In this document: one piece after another, positions 36,366 through 48,370 of the stretch
How the letters are laid out: each line of letters opens with the position of its first letter
Position numbering within the stretch: the stretch's first letter is position 1
Source of the DNA: Lunularia cruciata
Lineage: Eukaryota; Streptophyta; Marchantiopsida; Lunulariales; Lunulariaceae
Assembly: GCA_948567375.1 (NCBI GenBank)
Contig: OX419761.1
Location: forward strand, 21,268,501-21,332,500
DNA length: 64,000 bases
Reading direction: 5' to 3'
Translations under genes and position numbers: made by a program
Notes under the pieces: model-generated
Told to the model about the DNA's origin: nothing
Database searches by the model: none
What the model saw: the letters and a program-made list of their open reading frames with translations, nothing else

Positions 36366-37000
36366 TTGATTAGTTCCAATAGGATTGAAGGCTCGACCTA
36401 TGCAAGTTTGCTTCACTTGCAAGGTACGATATCTAATCGGGGTTGTAGGATTTTGGTTGATTTTGGAAGTTCAAAGAATTGCATATCTATGCAAGTAGCG
36501 AAGGAATTGGGTATTTCTATCAAGCCAGTGATTGGAAGTAGTTTGATGATGGCGGATGGTAGAAAAGGTTCTGCATTCCGCACCTCGCATCTTGTTACAT
36601 TCAAGATTGGGAAGGAGTATTTGGAGTGTATGAGGTTTGTAGTGACACCTCTACACTATGATATCATTTTAGGTCTACCTTGGCTTGAACGTCATAAGGT
36701 TCAATTTGATTGGACCCGACGTCAAATTCAAGTACAACACCAAGGTAGGAATTTCCGATTAGGTTGTCTGGCACCTCTGAGTAAGACACCTAAGAATAGT
36801 CAGTCCCAAGATAGGAAGTTTGTTGAAAAGGTAGCCATAGAGCAAATCTGGAAGGAAGATGAGTCCCAAGATGGGAAGTTTGCCAAGAAGGCAACCATGG
36901 AGCAAGCTTGGAAGAGAGATGAGTCCCTAGAAGGGAAGTTTGTTAATGAAGCAGCTATAGAGCAAGCTTTGGAGGAAGATAAGTCTATATTCGCGGTGTA
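36366..37000 (+). pseudogene. Gypsy A2 protease and repeat spacer
   Basis: Open frame of 211 aa. The N-terminal part is a retroviral-type aspartic protease: RILVDFGSSKNCIS in the active-site position, then HYDIILGLPWLERHKVQFDW. The usual D-S/T-G is D-F-G here and in the other copy. From about residue 145, three repeats of 20 aa follow (DGKF, then AIEQ or TMEQ and an acidic/basic stretch), 36801-36985. Confidence 0.82.
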
Positions 37001-37371
37001 GATCAAGCCGATTGCACAAGAACAATCTGAGGAGGGCCAGGTGCCGCATCAAGCAACGGTTGATCAGATAGTTCAGGAGTTTGCAGATGTGTTTCCTGAT
37101 GATCTGCCAAAGGGATTACCCTCTGATTGAGGTATGCCCTTCAAGATCGAGTTATTGCCAGGGAGTACTCCAGTGAGTAGACCAATCTATTGGCTCTCAC
37201 CAAAGGAGTTGGAGGAGTTGCAAACAACACTTACAGAGTTGTTGGAGAAGGATTTCATACGACATAGTACCTCTCCGTGGGGATACTATACTATTTGTTC
37301 CAAAGAAGGATGGAGGACTTCATTTTTGTATTGATTACCGTGGGCTCAATAAGCAAACCGTGAAGAATGCA

Positions 37372-38155
37372 CCACCAAAGGATCCACTTCAAACCATCAT
37401 AGAACAACTTACGGATCTCAAGATCAACGTGGTGCAACTATGGGAGAAGAGAGAGGTGGATCAAAATGTAGGGAGAGGGCCTAGGAGTTATGGAAACTAT
37501 CCATATAGAGGAGGACAACCAGCCAACAATTTCAATGATAGAAATTGTTTTGGTTGTGGAAGAAGAGGCCATATCCAAAGGAATTGCCCAAATTCCACTT
37601 ACCATGGAGGAAGGGGTTATGAGGGAGCCAATAGAGGAAAAGAGGGAGGTAGTGAAACCCACGTGGCTCCTAATCCAAAAAAGGTAAGGGGATAGCATCC
37701 ATAGATGTGGTTGAGAGGAAGTATGAGAAGGGAGAATGCTCAAACTTCAAGGGTCTTAATTTGGAGCTTTTGGCACAAGAGAAGAAGAGAGCTCGTTTTG
37801 CAGAGGATGTTCACTCTTCTCAAGGATTTACTCCAAGCAAGGATACTCCTATGTCTACTAGGAGCACTCGCACCTCAACACCATCAACAACAAAGACTCC
37901 AAGGAAGAAGTTGGGGATGGAGGACTTCTTGATCTCAAAGCAACAATGGAACTACAATGTGTTGGAAGATGTTGGTAGATGTTGGTAGTCACAAGGCTAA
38001 CATCACAATGGGCCAATTGATTGCTTTGAACCCTAGCTTGAGAAAATAGCTTAGATGAGGTTTGAGTTCTACAAGGAGCAAGAGGAAGAAGAAGGCAAAA
38101 GCTCCAATATCAATGGGGGTGGTGGATGCCAAGCCAGCACCATGGGAGGCTTGTG
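37372..38155 (+). mobile_element. Fragment of a different retroelement gag
   Basis: Starts exactly where A2 ends. The frame 37360-37695 reads DLKINVVQLWEKREVDQNVG, then a Gly/Asn/Tyr-rich stretch, then a CCHC knuckle (CFGCGRRGHIQRNC). A following frame (37707-37988) is Lys/Thr/Ser-rich and ends near ITMGQLIALNPSL in shifted frame. The family is not identified; it is not family A gag. Confidence 0.6.
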
Positions 38156-38327
38156 AATATGCGTTGCTTTAAGCCTTTTGTTTACACGTTAGTTAACAGT
38201 TTCTCTGCATGTTGTTCTCTTCTGATCATTTTATGATGTCCGTGCTTTGCCTTACTTTCGATTTGCTAATTGCACTTCATTTCCTTTCCGCATGTTCCTT
38301 TTATTAGTTTTGCTTTCATTTCATTGC

Positions 38328-39013
38328 CATTCCATCTGCACTCCATATGCACTGAATGAGTCCCGGATCTCCCGTTCCTCGAACGGTTTCGCTCTCATCC
38401 CTCATATCCAGTCCTCTCAATTATGCCTTTAATTTGGTTTACATTCGATTTGTTAGATTCAATTAATCTCCTTTCCAGATTTATTACTCATTTCGATTTT
38501 CACATAGTATGTTTACATTCCATCTGCACTTCATATGCATTTAATGGGTTCTGGATCTCCCGTTCCTTGAACGGCTTCTGCTCTCATTCCCTAATATCCA
38601 TTCCTGTCACGCTTCCCTCCGACCCAGCCAAGACACCATCCACTCCTCTCCACTTCGCTCCACTCCACCCATCCTCAACTAATCCTTGTCTATTGCTCTT
38701 TGTTAGATGGTTCTCTATTTCATGGTCCACCCCGACTTTCTACTTCAGATGCTTATTCGGTCGTCTCTTGCTTATTGTTACACGATGTATACTAGTTCTC
38801 TGCAGGGCTACTGATGACATGTTTCAATGATGTCTTTACTTAGGATTACCTTCGTATTGTTACTTTCACTTGATTTCCAGTTCCTTAGATGCAATTCATT
38901 TCTATCTCTACACGTTCATACTTGCATTTCTGATGCATTTCATATGCACTTAGTGGGTTCTGAGTCCCCCCTTCTTCGAACGGCTTATGCTCTCATTTCC
39001 TATAAGTCTACCT
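38328..39013 (+). repeat. 88-bp repeat, three spaced copies
   Basis: Copies at 38328-38415, 38517-38605 and 38924-39013 share CATATGCA, then GGATCTCCCGTTCC, CGAACGG and GCTCTCAT. The first two carry a short hairpin CCGTTC-nnn-GAACGG. They lie upstream of the amidase remnant, probably in its former intron. A weak fourth match lies near 40370-40440. Confidence 0.7.
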
Positions 39014-39072
39014 GTGCACACCTTAAGGTTGCTTCTGATTCCATGCTCTTCTTGCTTCCCGTCTTCGTGCAG

Positions 39073-39863
39073 GCATTAAAACATATAGTTGGCCAAACAT
39101 GGTATACAGGAAACGTGGTGCGGTGATTGTCGATCATGCCAGCTTCGAGGGTTTCACAGGTGTTACTGAAGGGGCGGGTGAAGGAAAGGTGATCCGGTAT
39201 GACTTAAAGCAAGCCATCAATGAGTACTTGACAGAGCTAGTTGAATCTCCTGTTCGATCACTGGCTAACGTCATTGCATTCACAACTATGCGTGAAGTTA
39301 GAGGTTTGTTCCGTTGCTCCCTGCTCTTACTGTGCTTGCGAGTACTTGCAAGCAAGGTTTCTTCGACAATCATTGAACATGTGCCATCAAAGCTGCTCGA
39401 TAAATAATCTTACTGTTTCAGCATGCAAGTTTTACATTATAGCATACGTTCTCCTACATTCCTAAGTTCTGCCTTGGATATTCCTGTCAACCTGCAGAAA
39501 CTCGATGTTTATGACGAAGACCGCTTCTATGCTCGTGAATACAACAGGCTTCCAAGCCGAAGAGTATGGAAGCGCGTGAAACGTACTCATTGACGGCCTC
39601 GAAAGCCTTTTCGAGGATACCAATTTGGATGCAGTGATTTCACCTCGTACAGGGTTTCCCGTCCCTTCCTACAGTTGGTGGCTACCCAGGTATCTATATT
39701 CCATCTGGGTATCCGAATGAAGTTCCTTTCGGTACCTCGTATTTTGGCCTCAAAGGGTTGGTCAGAACCAAATCTGATTGAGATAGCCTATGCTTTTGAG
39801 CAAGCAACTCTTGTACGAAAGGCTCCCAAGTTCTTGGGAGCCTTTCGATATGACCCGAAATAA
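39073..39863 (+). pseudogene. Decayed amidase (amidase-signature family), C-terminal part
   Basis: An acceptor at 39072 opens a first exon (39073-39303) reading YRKRGAVIVDHASFEG, then IRYDLKQAINEYLTELVESP and VRSLANVIAF, the family block near the C-terminus. A second part (39498-39863) has YDEDRFYAREYNRL, DGLESLFEDTNLDAVISP, VGGYPGIYIPSGYPNEVPFG and LIEIAYAFEQATLVRKAP. The last four blocks lie in shifted frames, so at least three frameshifts are needed, and the exon A-B phase also fails. The catalytic Ser-cisSer-Lys region is absent; the retroelement nest lies just upstream. The stop is TAA at 39861-39863. The wild-type enzyme would hydrolyse amide bonds of an unknown substrate. Confidence 0.8.
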
Positions 39864-42192
39864 ATCTTTGTAAATATTCTCCCCAGATCATTTATGAGGA
39901 CAAGGATTGATGGTCTAGAGAGACCGCCATGTAAACAGCCAGGGAGGCAAATGTAGGTATCTCTTTCACCTTTTGTATATCAATACATTCATTATTTCTC
40001 CATGTCTGAGCATTTGAATCGTCTTTGAGTGGGTAGATGATCAGGAAAAGTTGACATGAGCTGCTGGAGCTAAAGGACATTAAGAGAACATACCTTTCAT
40101 TCACCACCCCTACCAGACATTAGTACTCCTTTAGTCTCTAGTAAAACAGCACTAGAGTAATGTTGCACGGGAATCGTTTTAACTAACCAAATACGCTAGT
40201 TCTGCTCTGAAGAGCTCGCTACCTTTCTTACTTGGGATGCTACTCATGGAATGTATCACTTCTGTTTTCTAGCGATTTCGAATGTGTTCCACTATGTATT
40301 TTTCTTGCTTAGTTCACCTTCCCTTTATTTGCATCCCTTTCTTGCTTGCATTTTGCTGCTTCCGGTTTGGTCCTACATGGCGTCTGGATCCCATTGGGTG
40401 AACGACCTCTGCTCCCATTTCCGAAATACCCTGATGGCGATTCCATATTTCGAAACCATATTGCTCACGTTACTCGACTTTGTTGTGAATCTGCTTAGGT
40501 TTTGTGTGTGAATAGTGAAATAATATTGTCCTCCGAGAGGCGAATGCAATATCATAAGTGTGATAGTCCTGTAACGTCCAGTTCTGCCACGCATTTCCCC
40601 GCTTTGGCCTAGTCAACAGGTTCTGTAATGTAGCTCCTATCACAGGCGTATGACGTGACTTGTTCAGACCGAACCGCTGGTGTAGGAAGTGAAGTATCTC
40701 GTCCCATCGTCGGATGGGGCCTTGCAACGAGGAGATCACGACCTTTTGCCTCCTACCAATCCGGTTCAAGAGTTAGAAGGCAGCGCCTGACAAAACTCTT
40801 ACAGTATTCTGACCTCTCTGTTCCAAATCGTATGTCCATCCGCTGTTTCAAGCAATCTGAACTCGATCAATGTCATAGTCGATATCACGACAATGCCGCG
40901 ACCGATGGTTCGACAGGACCGTGGCTTTTCAGTCCGAAATGTTCCTACTCTCCAGGAGGCTGGAGGATTCACGATCTCTTCATCTGCCAGGGGAGGTGTT
41001 CTTTATTCTCGTGCGTGTTTCGTGACGTAAACTCCACTACAAAGTTCGTCCCCTTTCAAAACTTTGCATTAGTGTATGTAAACAACGAAAAATAACGACT
41101 TGTTTCTTTTCAATCCTTTATTTTCCGCCAAAGGTTTGTAAACAATCGTGTGGTTGATCCCGCATTGGCAGCAATTTTTCAATTGTAAATGAATTCTCAA
41201 AATGTGTCGAATATCTTGAAATTATCTATACGCCTATTTTCCAGTTTCATGACTGATTCTGCATTTGCTAAATTAGCCCGTCTCACATACTCGGATCGAA
41301 CGTAGAATGGGTTTTTTTTTCAGTGTCCCTAAGTCTTTGGACCATACTCGATAGGTGATGAGATAGCGAAATGCGTCATGAGTCACAGGAAAGCTGCTTA
41401 AAGTTCTTCCAAGAGTTCTGAATCTGGATAGGGAAATCGCTTAACTAGGTTATGCTCAGGTTCCGATCATTTCAGTAAAAAGATGGAGATTCTCATTGGT
41501 TTCTCTTTCACGGAACTTTAACGAACTACCTCATCTTGGCTGTTCACAATTCCCACAAAATGACTAAAAAATTCTCAATGATTCTGAGGTCGGAAGTTGT
41601 CAACTGGTGGTGTCAACCCGCGCTGGTGAGAAATACCAGTTAGGGGGGTCAACAATGTCTTCTGAAGGTTCTCTTCATAGTACGAAGTTCTTTGAATGTT
41701 TTGTTCGTGGAAGTGTGAGTTCGTTAATATCCTCAGTTCTCAGAATGCTGGCGTGGCCAAACATCTGCATTTACCATGCTTGCGGTCCTTTCAAGGAAGC
41801 TACCCAGCTGAAAATCAAACTCCTCCCACTACAGTAGCTTTCCCGACGTTTTTCGAGCACAGAGATCCTACGACAAATTCGACAGAAAGTGAATCTGACC
41901 GAATAATAAGCCCTGGCTAGCCACGGGTATGTACATTCCCATTCATTGCTCACGAACTCTACGATTGCAGTTGAAATGCAAGTAAACAGCCTGTTCAGAC
42001 TTATAAGGCTTTAGAAATGCTGTTCGGATCATTCCACCACTTGAAGCTTGGGGAATTTCTTAAGGTCCACTTATGTTGTGGAATCTAGGTAATCTACTAC
42101 AAGTTTTAGCAAATACTGCAAAACAAGTTAGAGTTCATTTACTAAGTGAGTTTATGACCTAGGGTGCTCTTCTCTTATATATTTCATTGCAG
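39864..42192. other. Intergenic or 5' UTR region, no gene recognised
   Basis: The open frame at 40655-41095 (146 aa) and its antisense frame have no motif. A possible 5' exon of the downstream gene lies near 41607-41920: the reading NAGVAKHLHLPCLRSF, then TVAFPTFFEH and TESESDRIISPG, looks protein-like but ends at a stop just before a GTATGT donor, so I leave it uncalled. Confidence 0.35.
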
Positions 42193-42195
42193 GAT

Positions 42196-45100
42196 ATGGA
42201 GATTCAAACCATACCTGGTTTCCAGTTGGCATCAAGAACTGTAACCCCTGCAGATGGTCGACCTCCTTCGTCAAAGATATTCAGACATCGTGGTGCACAC
42301 AATCTTAAGTTTCGCTCTCCGGCTGATTCTAGGACAATTGACTTCCGGCGTGGCTTGGAGACATATGTTCCACCACGGATTGCTAGAAAGCCGAACTCAA
42401 GCCAAGGGCAACGGAAACAGAGAAGCAAGGTCAGAGATCAACAATCAATCTCTTGTCCTTCGCCACTTTCTAGGTAAGCGCATTTTGCCCAATTGATTAC
42501 GTTGTCTACCTAGAGCTGGATAAAACTAACACCTATTCATCGCCCTGCACAATAAACATCTGAAGTAGCATCTCATTTCACAAGCTTCAACCAACACTAT
42601 AATAGTTATGAATAGTTCACAAACAGCAAATGTTTAACAAGATTACTGTTTAACAAGATAATTCAGACTGTACTGTTAACGTATAAATATTTTTCTAGAC
42701 GCACTCAGGAATAGACTTGTAAGCTTTGATAGGAACTTGATATTGTAGTACCTGAGTGATGTATCAAATTAGTGAGGAATTTATCAGAACATCCGTATAT
42801 CCTTAATAGAGAAAGTTGGTAGACCCTCTGCTTGTTGGCAATCGGACATTGTAAGCCATCTTTCTGAAGTCATTCTTGCTATCGTGTTCTCAGACACCTG
42901 TGCAAAATGTTGGAAAGGAAAACGAAATTGAAGCTGAAGGAGCTCTTGATTTCAAAGAAATGGAGAAAGAGATAGGAGCTATGAAAAATGCTGATTTGAG
43001 AGATGACTTATCTCAAGGGCAGGCATCAAACACAGGAGATACTGGACAGTACCAGGTGTGAGCTTCTTTCCTGGTGTTTCACCCCTGCGTGAAGTGCTAA
43101 TCTAATAGTCTTCGATGATGTAGCAGACTAGTCCTACCCTTTTGTATTACAGTTTACAGTCGATCGTAGGATGAATGTAAATGACTCTTTTGCTCTCTAT
43201 CTTTCTAGGATGTTTGAGCAATGAGATCAGAGGGCGGTTGTAAAACTGGGAATTCACATCCACTTAGAACAGATCCGATGCAGACTGAACATATGCAGAT
43301 CTAAGCAACTAGGAATTGGCAAATTCACACGTTGTAAGCGTAGAACAAAGCAGAATTGAAAACTGATACATTCCATAAACTATGAATATGGCGTTCAGTA
43401 TTGAGACCAGTATGCAGCAGCTAATGACAGAAGCATGAAGTCCCGAGCAATGCAATGCGTAGAGCAGGAAGGCACAGTAGTCTTAGTTTTTGGTAGATGG
43501 TTATATCTTTCTATGATGTAGTAGAATACGTGCGTCCCGTAAAGCTGGCTTGTTTCATGATGTAGCATGTTGAACAATGTTGAAGTTGAAGGATTTGTGA
43601 GACTTCAGTTTTACTGCTCACTTCTAATCAATGATGCAAATTAATATTTGCTACACTCAGGATTTGTGAGACTTCTGTTTTACTGCTCACTTCTAATCAA
43701 TGATGCAAATTAATATTTGCATCACAGATTTCAGAATGTGGAGTTACTCCGTTGTCGACATCACCTCCAGGATCATCTGTAGCAGATCCTAGCCTGTTGT
43801 GCACTTGTGATGGGGCTGGTGGGATGGAGAACAAGCGTCATGGAGATCCATCAAACAATCAACAATCAAAAGCATGGTTTGAAAAAACTCTCCAAGAATA
43901 TGAAGACCTTAAGAAGGTGGTTATTTCTGCGTCGGGTTTCTCTCTATATGTGGAAATTTCCTGAAATATCTGCTCTAACTTCTTTTGTAATACTTTTGCA
44001 TGTCTTCTGACTTTAGATGTGCAGTACAAGAGAACTGTGTGCATGGGATTTTTCGCTTGCTTCTTGCTCTTCAGATGGTCGAGATCTCTATTGATATGAA
44101 AGCGATTGCCTGTTGTTGAGCTGTGAATTTGGACGAAATGAATGTTTAACAAGCTCACTGGACGAGGTCAAAGAGTATGTCCGCACTTTGTTACGGTATC
44201 TTTTCTTGATTATTCATCACCTTCAACTTTACGGTTCCATCGTTCTGCTTTTGCAGTCGGTGGAGGCTCACATTTCCAGTACTCCAAGTGACAGAAGCGA
44301 AATTGCTGCAGACGTGCATCAGCATTGTAGTTCGCATGTTTGGGAAGAAATTCACGTTCAAGATAAGACCTTCTCTGACAGTGATATTTTGGACGCAGAC
44401 AAATCATCGAGGAAACCTGCATTTACTTCAAACTCTTCTGTGAGTTTCTCTGGTGCTCATCTCCATTATACTTTCGTTTCTGCCTGTTACATTGTGTCAA
44501 TTACAGGACTGACTGATGGACGGTCATGAAAATATGCTCATTTTGATGAAGTTCACGGTTATAAGTAGACCATAAGACTGAAAAATGTGGGATAGCTTAT
44601 ACCTACGTGGGCACGGAAGTGAGCAAATGATAGCTGCAGGCCATATTTACTGCCAAGAGTGTTAAGATCGGAAATATACTTCTTTAACGCAAGTCTTCCT
44701 TGTCGGTAATGTTCTATCAATCACATTTGTTGATAATTCAAGCGTGCTGCTATTAGGACGTTGGATCTGCAGACGCATCAACCTTCTCTTGTGGATGCTC
44801 TTCTAAAAAACGCATCGAAACATCTCAACTTACAGTAGAGATGCATGAGGTTCAAGATGCAGCCTGGAAGAAGGCTAGCTTATTTTCAACTTGGAGACGA
44901 AATAATCCTAAATCAAATATGGTAATTGTGTAATTGTTAGGTGTCCAGAACCTAGTCTGCAATTCCATATTTGAAAGTCCATACGGCATTTTGATCCCGA
45001 AAGTGACATTCGGGGTTTGGGGACCGCTTTTGTTTCTACAGATGGTGGGAACTGTTTCTCAACTTCAAGAAACGAACAAAGCACTACAGAAAACTGTGAA

Positions 45101-46277
45101 AGAAGTGAGGGAGCGACAATACACCAATAAGGTTGTGGCAGGATATGACTAATTGGCATTCATAGACAGTTCTCACTTCTGCATGATTAGAGCAGTGGTT
45201 GTGAAGGAGTTATCAATAAACACCCATGTCAAGCATGCCACTTCAGTTATGTTTTGGGGGGTAGTGTCTTTTATCACTTCATTTCGTCGTATCTATTCGT
45301 GAGTATGTAAGATAAGGATCAACCTTCGGTGTTATCTGCATGCAACATCCTGAAGTGTTGCTGGGAGGTAGATTTAACACGCAGATACTGTACACAACGA
45401 TGTATTAGTAAGTCAGAAACTGATTTCTCAGGTCAAATGACCTCCAGCATCACTATCTGATTCAACCTGGTCTCGCTTTTAATCACAACGCTATCTAAAT
45501 TCCTGCCCATATCGTTGAACTCAAAACCAAAGAATTTTCTAGTAGTATCAAGTATAGATATTGTATGTATCTTGATTCAACAAATTACTAGCAAGCTCGC
45601 AAAGTATTTGCTAACTTTTGCTCTCATATCCATGGTTCTCACTTGCCCGCAAGTTACAACAGCCTTACGACGTCGGTGCTTTAGCTGAGTCGAAGATCGA
45701 AAATGTCCAGTGTACAGGTATGTCACTCTACGAACCCCAACTGCGGAAGAAGGTGTTGAGTACGCTGAAAAACAGCGTACAGAGGATGGAAACTTTGATG
45801 ATTGCTCTGAGAGATGAACAAGAGAAATCCAAAAATCTGAGTTTACAACTGCAAGGATTTCTATCAGCATCAAAGGACAGGACTCCACTACCGACTCCGC
45901 CTAGAAGTGCCCCTTGGAGTAGATCGACGAGTCCAGAGCCGAGTGCCGGAGGTGAGATGAGTATGCAACAATGCCATTTTCTACCACCACCAGCGCATTT
46001 GGTTTCACCCAGAGGTCCCAGTCGAGCAAAAAGTCCAGAGTCATCATCAGCAAGAACAAGCTCTCGAGCCTTGCATCACAGGCAAAATCTAGAAAGGATT
46101 CCGTCTCCTCTTCCCATTATTTGTGAAATTGAGTTTGCTATGCCCAAGAAAAATCTGCAGAGGAGTATAACCACAGTACCTACCCCGGTTCTGCCTATGT
46201 CTATTCCTGATAAAATATCTGTAATTACAAGTTCAGGGACAGAGAGTCAGTGCAGCCCCAATTTATCTTCAAGCTGA
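42196..46277 (+). CDS. Unrecognised protein with coiled coil and Ser/Pro-rich tail
   Basis: Predicted exons: 42196-42429, 42894-43055, 43728-43916, 44257-44439, 44757-44921, 45042-45131, 45654-46277, giving 548 aa. Every intron is phase 0 and every acceptor and donor fits GT-AG, which makes the model internally strong. The exon containing the start opens at acceptor 42192; ATG at 42196 is the first Met there, but further upstream coding exons are possible. The protein begins basic and Arg-rich (RRGLETYVPPRIARK). Two CxC patches (CTCDG, CGCSSKKR) lie in the middle. A coiled coil spans the sixth and last exons (VSQLQETNKALQKTVKEV; LKNSVQRMETLMIALRDEQE). The tail is disordered, with PLPTPPRSAPWSRSTSPEP. 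No family is recognised; a scaffold or cytoskeletal role is only a guess. Confidence 0.7.
43591..43727. repeat. 69-bp tandem duplication covering an intron 3' end
   Basis: The unit GGATTTGTGAGACTTC starts at 43591 and again at 43660. The second copy ends at the acceptor CATCACAG used for the exon at 43728. The first ends in ACACTCAG, a second possible acceptor. Confidence 0.85.
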
Positions 46278-48370
46278 AACTGGATATGAGGGAAGATTCT
46301 TTCTAGAAGTAATATTGAGCTGGTCAATAAACTTTGAACAAAGAGTTCTGGTAGGCGATGGTCGGGTATCCAATTTGAACGTATGTTTGTAGTCTCTCGA
46401 GTTTCTGCATTGTATGAAGTGAATGTATTGATAAACAATACGAGCCCATACGAGGTTTAGAATATTTCCATCTTGAAGTCTAGTTAACACGTCTATTATA
46501 CTCAAATAACTTATGGCTAGCTAATAATCTTTGAACATCAGAGTCCCTTCATAGCGGAATTGTTGTGTTAACCTCAAAGTTTGAAACTAAAAAGATCAAG
46601 TATACGGTTAGTTTTGGTAAACTTTAATTGACGACTTTATCTGGCTCTCGTTCTCCTAAAAGGCTTTCTTCTTACCTTATCTTATCTTATCTACAAAAAG
46701 TCCTAGTTTTTCTTGGTTTTACCGAAACAACATGCGATCTTTTCAAGAAGTAAAACATATATTGTAAAGCTTTACTTTACAATAATTACGATCTCTTTGT
46801 TAGTTATATTGAAATGTTTATCATTTGACTTTTAAAGCACGATTTCATTAAGGGTCTGATTTCTGGCTTAGTCGATGAATTAAATGAGTGCGAGATAATA
46901 CTTAAGAACAGTTACATACATGAGATAAACTTTATAAAGTTCAGCAACAGCAAAAGTACGGGCCCAAAATGATTCCAATTCACCTCAAAGTACGCGTTCC
47001 ATAATCTGAAATTCCTAATTCACATGTTCATAAGTGATATGAGGTTCTAGTATCACTTGTCCCCAATGTTAGCGGAGAACTTTCAGTCATAGAGGAGAAA
47101 ATTGATCAAATCGAATTCCATCACAAGAACGAAAAAAAGCATATTGTCTAAGTATATAATAAGAACTGGTTTAGTGGACGTACTTTCGAGTGGACCAATT
47201 ATCACGCTCCTTAAGATTTGAACATTCAATTAAAACGAAAAAATGTCATAAAAATACATATTTGGGCCTTAAGTGTTGAGTTTTCTTTATGTTCACATCG
47301 ATAATATTAATATCTGCTAATCCAATCCTTGATTGATTTTATCAACTTGTATTTTGGCCCTCAAGTTTTCGTGAGGGCTCTCTCTCCATGACTCACTTTT
47401 TAACTTCCCTGAAGTGAAGAGATTATATTAGCAAACAAATATTTAACCCCAATTGAGTATTCTTTCTGTTCTAGTCACTCGTGTATCATCGGTACCGTGT
47501 GTGAATATTTTGACACCTGAACAATAGATTTTATTTCTTTTGCACATCTTAGACTTTTAAAATGTAGTTCTGATTCACCCGAGATGTAATTTGAAACACT
47601 AGGTGGGATGACTTCTCAATAGGAATTAGTAAACTCGATAGTGAACGTTGGTTAGTTTTTTTTCAAATTTAAAAACTCAATTTAACGCTTTACATGAGAG
47701 ATTATTTCAGTAGATTATCATTTTTCACACAAAAGAAATAAATTTAGGATGTGGATTACTCTTTACAAATTGAGGAAAATTTTATTAATGAAAATTTATT
47801 AGTTTACAAAGTGTATGTACAGCTTGTTTTACATCCCAATTTCACGGTGTTCAAATGAATGGACTGAAAAATAATTATTTTCATAAAAATAAAAGAAAAC
47901 TGTACAAAATGGTAAACCCATTTCATCCTTCTGCTCATCCACCTCACACCTCTTATCCTAATAATATAAATCAATTAGATTATCTACTTGCATCTAACTC
48001 AAGTTGACCATAACATATTATCGTATGTATGATCCATACAATAATAATATAAGACAAATTGGATTATCTAATTGCATATAACATATTATCGTACATACGA
48101 TAATACATACAATATGCAAACTAAATTAAACACGGCAACATTGATCACAATACGATAACATGTTAAGATCAACGTGAGTGAGATAAGAAACAAAAAAAAA
48201 GTGAAATGGGTTTACCGTTTCCTATGTATATATGTTGTAGAAGTTATATATATTTATTTATTTACACCATAGTACCATGTTAGGGCAAATGCGTTTCTTT
48301 ACCTTTGCAAGTAGACTGAGTAGCATTAGCGCTTACATCTAGTTTCTATCCTTAACATATTTACAATTTT
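46278..48370. other. Intergenic AT-rich DNA
   Basis: Presumed 3' UTR and terminator of the preceding gene at the start, then AT-rich sequence without recognised features, apart from the duplication listed at 47960. Confidence 0.45.
47960..48120. repeat. Imperfect direct duplication of about 80 bp
   Basis: AATAATATAA, then CAATTAGATTATCTACTTGC, then CATATTATCGTATGTA is repeated from about 48043 with changes. The second copy contains the palindrome TATCGTACATACGATA. Confidence 0.65.

Larger units (their letters stand above)
34742..37371 (+). mobile_element. Ty3/gypsy family A, 5' half (A2)
   Basis: 5' LTR 34742-35168, a perfect primer site, leader, gag, protease, a repeat-bearing spacer and the first part of RT (SRPIYWLSPKELEELQ, then LEKDFIRHSTSPWG). 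Homology stops at TGAAGAATGCA (37361-37371), after which an unrelated gag fragment follows. Gag and RT contain stops and shifts. It sits directly on the cut end of family B integrase. Confidence 0.9.

Noticed and set aside
40470-41095. Overlapping ORFs of 99 aa (minus) and 146 aa (plus)
   Set aside because: Mutually antisense and without any recognisable domain.
41607-41920. Upstream coding exons of the 42196 gene
   Set aside because: The protein-like frame ends at a stop before the donor, and an alternative split would need a 29-base intron.
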